A stretch of 64,000 nucleotides of DNA. Origin: Janthinobacterium saanense. Lineage in GTDB: Bacteria; Pseudomonadota; Gammaproteobacteria; Burkholderiales; Burkholderiaceae_D. How positions within the stretch are numbered: the first letter of the stretch is position 1; each line of letters opens with the position of its first letter. The notes beneath the pieces were generated by a model. That model was given only the letters and a program-made list of their open reading frames with translations. It searched no databases and was not told where the DNA came from. The stretch lies in the NCBI RefSeq assembly GCF_014200675.1, contig NZ_JACHCI010000025.1, forward strand, positions 1-64,000, in the 5' to 3' direction. Positions 59,828 through 64,000 of the stretch are shown here, one piece after another. The position numbers and the translations under genes were made by a program.

Positions 59828-60913
59828 ATGGGCGCCGTCGAAGAGTGGATCGCCGAGATGTTCCTGACGCACTCACTGAACTTGTTGCGTTTCTCGGCCG
59901 GGGTGCAGGACAAGATCATTGGCCTGCTGGGCGCCATGTCGAAGGATTTGGCTGCCAAGCTGGGCGAGGGTGAGATATCGGATTACGGTAAGCAGCGCCT
60001 CACCGCGTTGCTGCGCGAATCCAATGCCGTCATTGCCTCGCATTACAGTGGCATGCAGGCCGAGCTGGCGCGCAACCTGACCGGCCTGACCCACCTTGAG
60101 GCCGACTACTCGGCCAAGGTGCTGACACAGGCTTTCAAGATCGAACTGGGCGCCAAGTTGCCGCCAGCGACATACCTGGAGAAGCTGGCCGGCGATACGC
60201 TGATCAAGGGCGCCTCGTCGGCCGACTGGTGGAAGCGCCAGACGCAGGCCACACAGTTCCGGTTCGCCGACCAGGTGCGGCTCGGCGCGGCGCAGGGTGA
60301 GACGACCTCGCAGATCGTCGCGCGGGTCGTTGGCAAGAGCGCCAAGGCTGCCGGCGAGGATGTTGAGGCCATGCCCGGCATTCTGAAAACGTCCGAGGCA
60401 AACGCCCGCGCGCTGGTGCATAGCTCGGTCCAGGCTGTCGCCAATGCGGCACGCTTGGCCAGCTTTCAGGAGAATTCCGACCTGATCGAGTGCCTGGTCT
60501 GGCTCTCCACGCTGGATTCGAATACTTGCTTGCTGTGCGCCTCGCGTGATCTGATGGAATACTCGCTGCACGATCAGGAGCCGATCAATCACACGCTCGA
60601 ATGGGCTGGCGGGCCCGGCGCCATTCACTTCAGCTGCCGCTGCGTGATCACGACGCGGGCCAAGACCTTCGCCGAGCTGGGCATCGAGCTGGACGAGCCC
60701 GCCGCCGGCACGCGGCCCAGTGATGGTGGTGCGGTCAGCGCAAAGATGAACTTCAAGGACTTCCTTGCCAGCAAGGACAAGGCCTGGCGGGCTGAATACC
60801 TGGGCCCAGGCCGTGCTGAGATGTACGAGGCAGGCAAGATCACGCTGAACGACCTGATGAATCTCAAGGGCCGCAAGCTGACGCTGGAGCAGTTGCGCGA
60901 GAAGTATAAGTAG
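59828..60913 (+). CDS. Head morphogenesis protein (Mu F / SPP1 gp7 type)
   Basis: This 361 aa minor head protein starts on the base after the portal stop. The C-terminal Mu-F domain shows LVWLSTLDSNTCLLCASRDLMEY and HFSCRCVITTRA, whose cysteines and histidine are conserved in the family. Confidence 0.86.
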   Translation: MGAVEEWIAEMFLTHSLNLLRFSAGVQDKIIGLLGAMSKDLAAKLGEGEISDYGKQRLTALLRESNAVIASHYSGMQAELARNLTGLTHLEADYSAKVLTQAFKIELGAKLPPATYLEKLAGDTLIKGASSADWWKRQTQATQFRFADQVRLGAAQGETTSQIVARVVGKSAKAAGEDVEAMPGILKTSEANARALVHSSVQAVANAARLASFQENSDLIECLVWLSTLDSNTCLLCASRDLMEYSLHDQEPINHTLEWAGGPGAIHFSCRCVITTRAKTFAELGIELDEPAAGTRPSDGGAVSAKMNFKDFLASKDKAWRAEYLGPGRAEMYEAGKITLNDLMNLKGRKLTLEQLREKYK

Positions 60914-60930
60914 CAGATTTTCACCATTTT

Positions 60931-60961
60931 GAGCCGCCCGGGCAACCTGGCGGCTTTTTTA
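60931..60961 (+). terminator. Terminator within the head operon
   Basis: GCCGCC (60933-60938) pairs with GGCGGC (60949-60954), then six T. It would lower capsid expression unless transcription is antiterminated or a further promoter lies before 61036. Confidence 0.8.
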
Positions 60962-61035
60962 TTGCCGCAAGCGGATGCGACGCGGCGCACGGCCAGAAGG
61001 CCATTCACACGGGCGGATGCCCAGAAAGCCACCAA

Positions 61036-61821
61036 ATGAAACTCAAACTCGATGCAAATGGCAATGTCGTTGTCCAGGATGGCAAGCCAGTCTACGTACA
61101 TGATGATGGGAAGGAAGTCCCGTTTGATGCGGCTGCTGCCGTGCAGAAGATCCAAGGTTTGAACGGCGAGGCTAAGTCTCACCGCGAAGCCAAGGAGACT
61201 GCCGAAGCAAAGCTGCAAGCGTTCGCTGGCATTGACGACCCCGCCGCTGCAGTGAAGGCGATCGAGCTGATGAAGAACGTCGATGAAGGCAAGTTGCTCA
61301 CGGCCGGCAAGGTTGAAGAAATCAAGGTGCAAGCGCAAAAGGCGGCCGAAGGGCAGGTTGCTGCAGCCAACAAGGCCCATGCCGATGAGCTTGCCCGCAC
61401 CAAGACCGAGCTGGAGGCCATCACCGGCAGCCTGTATTCGGAAATGATCGGCGGTAGCTTCAATCGCTCGAAACTCATCACCGACAAGTTTGCCATTCCG
61501 GTTGATCTGGTACAGGCGCGCTTCGGCCAGGCCTTCAAGGTCGAGGCAGGCAAGATCGTGGCTTACGACGGCGCAGGCAACAAGATTTTCTCGCGCACGC
61601 GCCCAGGCGATCTGGCTGACTTTGACGAAGCGCTCGAAACCTTGGTGGATCAGTATCCCTACAAGGATCAGATCCTTAAAGGCTCGGGCGCATCTGGCGG
61701 TGGCGCGCAACAACTAAATGGCGGCGGTGGTAGCCAAAAACAAACGGGCAATCTCGGTGGGACGCGTGAAGAGCGTGCCGCTGCTTTTGCTGCTCAATAT
61801 CCCGAATTAGCGAAAGGCTAA
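61036..61821 (+). CDS. Scaffold-like protein (DUF6651 type)
   Basis: This 261 aa acidic, helical protein precedes the capsid gene, the usual site of scaffold. It has a long helical middle (about 50-135) and a glycine-rich linker near 225-245. Confidence 0.78.
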   Translation: MKLKLDANGNVVVQDGKPVYVHDDGKEVPFDAAAAVQKIQGLNGEAKSHREAKETAEAKLQAFAGIDDPAAAVKAIELMKNVDEGKLLTAGKVEEIKVQAQKAAEGQVAAANKAHADELARTKTELEAITGSLYSEMIGGSFNRSKLITDKFAIPVDLVQARFGQAFKVEAGKIVAYDGAGNKIFSRTRPGDLADFDEALETLVDQYPYKDQILKGSGASGGGAQQLNGGGGSQKQTGNLGGTREERAAAFAAQYPELAKG

Positions 61822-61824
61822 AAA

Positions 61825-62817
61825 ATGTCTCTCTCCCAAATGCAAGTGTTCAACAAGTACATCATGCCTGCGACCATCGAAACGCTGGCGCAGATGGTGG
61901 CTAAGTTCAACGCAGCCAGTAATGGCGCCATCCGCCTCACGACCGAAGGTTTTGAAGGTGACTTCCTGCAGGAATCGTTCTTTGCGGCCATTCATTCCGC
62001 TCAGCGCCGCGTCAATCGCTACGGCGCCAACGGAGCTGCTACCTCCACCGACCTGACCCAATTGAAGCACAGTTCGGTGAAGATTGCCGGCGGCTTCGGG
62101 CCGATCCGCTTCGAGCCAGCACAAATGACCTGGCTCGAAAAACCAACTGCCGAAGGTATCGAGGTTGCCTCGCGCAATTTCGCTGAAGCGATGATGGCGG
62201 ATCAGCTGAATACCGCTATCGCCGCTCTGGTCGCGGCCATCAGCAACAACGCGAACACAGTCAACGACGTGAGCGGGACCCGGGGCTTGGACTACATCGC
62301 CATGAACGAAGCTCACGGCAAGTTCGGCGATCACAGCGGTAATTTGGTAGCGCAGATCATGAACGGCGCGACATACCACAAGCTGATCGGTGCCAACCTG
62401 GCCAATGAAAAACAGCTTTTCCAGGCCCTAAACGTTCGCGTTGTCGATATCCTCGGCAAGCCTGTGGTTGTCACCGATGCGCCAGCACTGTATTCGGCCG
62501 CAGTCGGCCCAGCGCCTGGCCCAGCGGCGCCGGCCAAGCTGCGCGTGCTGTCCTTGGCCGAAGGTGCTGCGACCGTTACCGATGGCTCCGACATCATCAG
62601 CAACATTGAAACGACCAACGGTAACGAGCGCATCGAAACGACGATGCAGGTTGACTACACCTTCGGCCTGGGCTTGAAGGGCTACACCTGGGACGAAGCG
62701 TCGGGCGGCAAGTCGCCATCCGATGCCGCCTTGGGCACCGGCTCGAACTGGGACAAGGTTGCCACCAGCGACAAGCACACTGCTGGCGTGATCACCATCG
62801 GCGACGCGAGCAAGTAA
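61825..62817 (+). CDS. Major capsid protein
   Basis: This 330 aa protein begins 4 bp after the scaffold. Its start MSLSQMQVFNKYIMPATIETLAQ and size suit the major capsid proteins of this phage group. A hairpin (62825-62851) follows it. Confidence 0.82.
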   Translation: MSLSQMQVFNKYIMPATIETLAQMVAKFNAASNGAIRLTTEGFEGDFLQESFFAAIHSAQRRVNRYGANGAATSTDLTQLKHSSVKIAGGFGPIRFEPAQMTWLEKPTAEGIEVASRNFAEAMMADQLNTAIAALVAAISNNANTVNDVSGTRGLDYIAMNEAHGKFGDHSGNLVAQIMNGATYHKLIGANLANEKQLFQALNVRVVDILGKPVVVTDAPALYSAAVGPAPGPAAPAKLRVLSLAEGAATVTDGSDIISNIETTNGNERIETTMQVDYTFGLGLKGYTWDEASGGKSPSDAALGTGSNWDKVATSDKHTAGVITIGDASK

Positions 62818-62823
62818 GTAGCA

Positions 62824-62851
62824 GGCCGCGCCCTCAAGTGGGGCGCGGCCT
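62824..62851 (+). terminator. Long GC-rich hairpin after the capsid gene
   Basis: GGCCGCGCCC pairs with GGGCGCGGCC over a 7 nt loop. No T-run follows, so it more likely protects the capsid mRNA 3' end or attenuates. Confidence 0.55.
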
Positions 62852-62882
62852 CCCTCAACAAACACAAGAATCGGGGTTCCAA

Positions 62883-63350
62883 ATGGAAAAAGCACCGGCA
62901 AATATCTGGTATCTGCCAGGACCGATGTTCCAATATAGCGAGGACGTCAAGGCGCTTGCGCGCCAGGCCGGCCTTAAGATCATTGACGCGAACGTAGCCG
63001 TTGGTCGCACCAATGCCGCTGAAGACGTCCCGGAAGTCACGATCAAGGCCGAATACCTGGCTCAAGGCGCGAGCGAAAACGGCGAGCGGGAGGCTGCATT
63101 GCGGGCTGCGCACGAGCAGTTGCTGGAGCGCGAGCGCGAACTGGACGAACGCGAGCAGCGCCTGGTCGAAACGGAGCGGCGCATCGAAGCCTTGGGCGCG
63201 GCCAACGAACAGGCCGCCGCCCGTAACGCCGATCAGGCCGCAGCCAACGAAGCCGAGGCCCAGCGCCTGCGCGACGAAGCTGCCAAGCAGGCCGCCGCCA
63301 CCCTGGCCAGCGCGCCGAAATCGAAGCCAGGCAAGGCCGACCAAGCCTAA
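62883..63350 (+). CDS. Coiled-coil structural protein after the capsid gene
   Basis: This 155 aa protein has an N-terminal folded part (WYLPGPMFQYSEDVKALARQAGLKIIDANVA) and then a coiled coil (about 70-140) rich in E, R and A. The ATG at 62883 is preferred by GGGG ribosome site and product. Likely a head-completion protein. Confidence 0.72.
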   Translation: MEKAPANIWYLPGPMFQYSEDVKALARQAGLKIIDANVAVGRTNAAEDVPEVTIKAEYLAQGASENGEREAALRAAHEQLLERERELDEREQRLVETERRIEALGAANEQAAARNADQAAANEAEAQRLRDEAAKQAAATLASAPKSKPGKADQA

Positions 63351-63401
63351 GCCACAAGCCCCGCACGCCGGGGCGTTCATCGATCCATCCCGAAAGTTGC
63401 C

Positions 63402-63917
63402 ATGTCAATCATCATCGAAACCGGCGAAGGCCTGGCCGACGCCGAATCCTACGCCAGTGTTGCTTCGGCAGATGCGCGCTGCGCCAGCCTGGGCCTGACC
63501 GCCTGGGCGGCGCTGGCCGAGGCCGACAAGGAAATCGCGCTGCGCAAGGCGGTGATCTTCATGGCAACGTACCGGGTGCGCTGGGCCGGCCGGCGCATGA
63601 ATCAGCAGCAGGCGCTGGACTGGCCACGCTATGGTGTCAAGGCCGATGGCTTTCCGGTACCAAGCGATGCTGTACCGGTCGATGTAGTCAATGCCTGCAT
63701 CGACCTGGCGGCGCGCGCTGGCCGTGGCGAGGATCTGCTGCCGGACCTCGACACGGGCTCGAACGTCATCAAGAAAGACAAGACGGGGCCGCTGGAAACG
63801 GAGTATTTCCAGAACACGACCGATGCGCGTGAGCGCTTCGTGGCCGTCGATTCGTTGCTGGCGCCATACTTTGGCCTGTCTGGCGGCGGCAACTCAATTA
63901 AATTGGTGCGCGGATGA
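63402..63917 (+). CDS. DnaT-like head-tail connector protein
   Basis: This 171 aa protein matches the phage 'DnaT-like' family found after capsid genes: SIIIETGEGLADAESYASVASADARCASLGLTAWAAL, WAGRRMNQQQALDWPRYGV. The name comes from weak likeness to DnaT; position suggests head-tail joining. Confidence 0.8.
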   Translation: MSIIIETGEGLADAESYASVASADARCASLGLTAWAALAEADKEIALRKAVIFMATYRVRWAGRRMNQQQALDWPRYGVKADGFPVPSDAVPVDVVNACIDLAARAGRGEDLLPDLDTGSNVIKKDKTGPLETEYFQNTTDARERFVAVDSLLAPYFGLSGGGNSIKLVRG

Positions 63918-64000
63918 GTACATTCCCGGTGGTGCAAATCGAGGGCTGCGCTGCCCACGAGAATACGTACAGCCATAACGGCAAGGTGTGGACGGTCACA
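63914..64000 (+). CDS. Structural protein, truncated by the window edge
   Basis: ATG at 63914 overlaps the connector stop (ATGA). Only 29 residues are in the window (MSTFPVVQIEGCAAHENTYS...). Not identifiable. Confidence 0.55.
   Translation, partial: MSTFPVVQIEGCAAHENTYSHNGKVWTVT

Noticed and set aside
63351..63401. Hairpin GCCCCG-CACG-CCGGGGC as terminator
   Set aside because: Palindrome is present but has no T-run and lies in a tightly packed structural operon; no function claimed.
1..64000. CRISPR arrays, rRNA genes and insertion sequences
   Set aside because: No regularly spaced direct repeats, no rRNA-like sequence and no transposase with terminal repeats were seen.

Overview
The window looks like a stretch of betaproteobacterial chromosome, most likely Oxalobacteraceae (Janthinobacterium, Duganella or Massilia type). 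It carries a tRNA-integrated prophage that runs off the right edge. The call rests on GC-rich codon use, the gene neighbourhoods (gloB, a methyltransferase, rnhA, dnaQ, tRNA-Val) and the protein sequences. The genus is inference because no search could be run.

Bases 1-20200 are host chromosome: queH, metE, a REC-GGDEF-EAL protein, aroC, an HDOD protein translationally coupled to a PAS-GGDEF-EAL protein, aidB, upp, a small Hpt protein, a cold-shock gene, a LysR regulator divergent from malate synthase aceB, gloB divergent from methyltransferase-rnhA, and dnaQ. Two long imperfect palindromes lie between host genes (5600-5698 and 17071-17188).

Bases about 20180-64000 are prophage, inserted at the 3' end of tRNA-Val(CAC). 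A long leftward early operon (35053 down to 20286) carries an antiterminated-looking string of overlapping genes. They include a RecT-like candidate, a YqaJ exonuclease, a KTSC protein, NinB, an RdgC protein fused to an FtsK-gamma domain, an ASCH protein, an excisionase-like protein and the integrase. A tRNA-like gene and a strongly structured non-coding segment lie inside it. Bases 35130-38943 hold non-coding structured DNA and cargo: two secreted proteins and a LysR regulator. The lysogeny switch (CI-like 38902-39426 minus, Cro/YdaS-like 39507-39830 plus) has three operators of the form AATAGC-N3-GCTATT at 25 bp spacing. Two more copies with the same spacing sit on the leftward early promoter at 35.1 kb.

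The rightward early/middle operon (39507-54743) carries DNA-binding proteins, a repeat-rich C5 cytosine methyltransferase, a helicase-methyltransferase fusion, O/P-like replication proteins, RusA and a Q-like zinc protein. Single genes on the opposite strand are nested in it as cargo cassettes. Downstream of the Q-like gene is a promoter, about 180 nt of leader and a terminator, arranged like lambda pR'-tR'. Then come tRNA-Gly(UCC), small proteins, a metallopeptidase and the head module: small and large terminase, portal, Mu-F-like protein, scaffold, capsid and connector. Tail and lysis genes and attR lie beyond the window.
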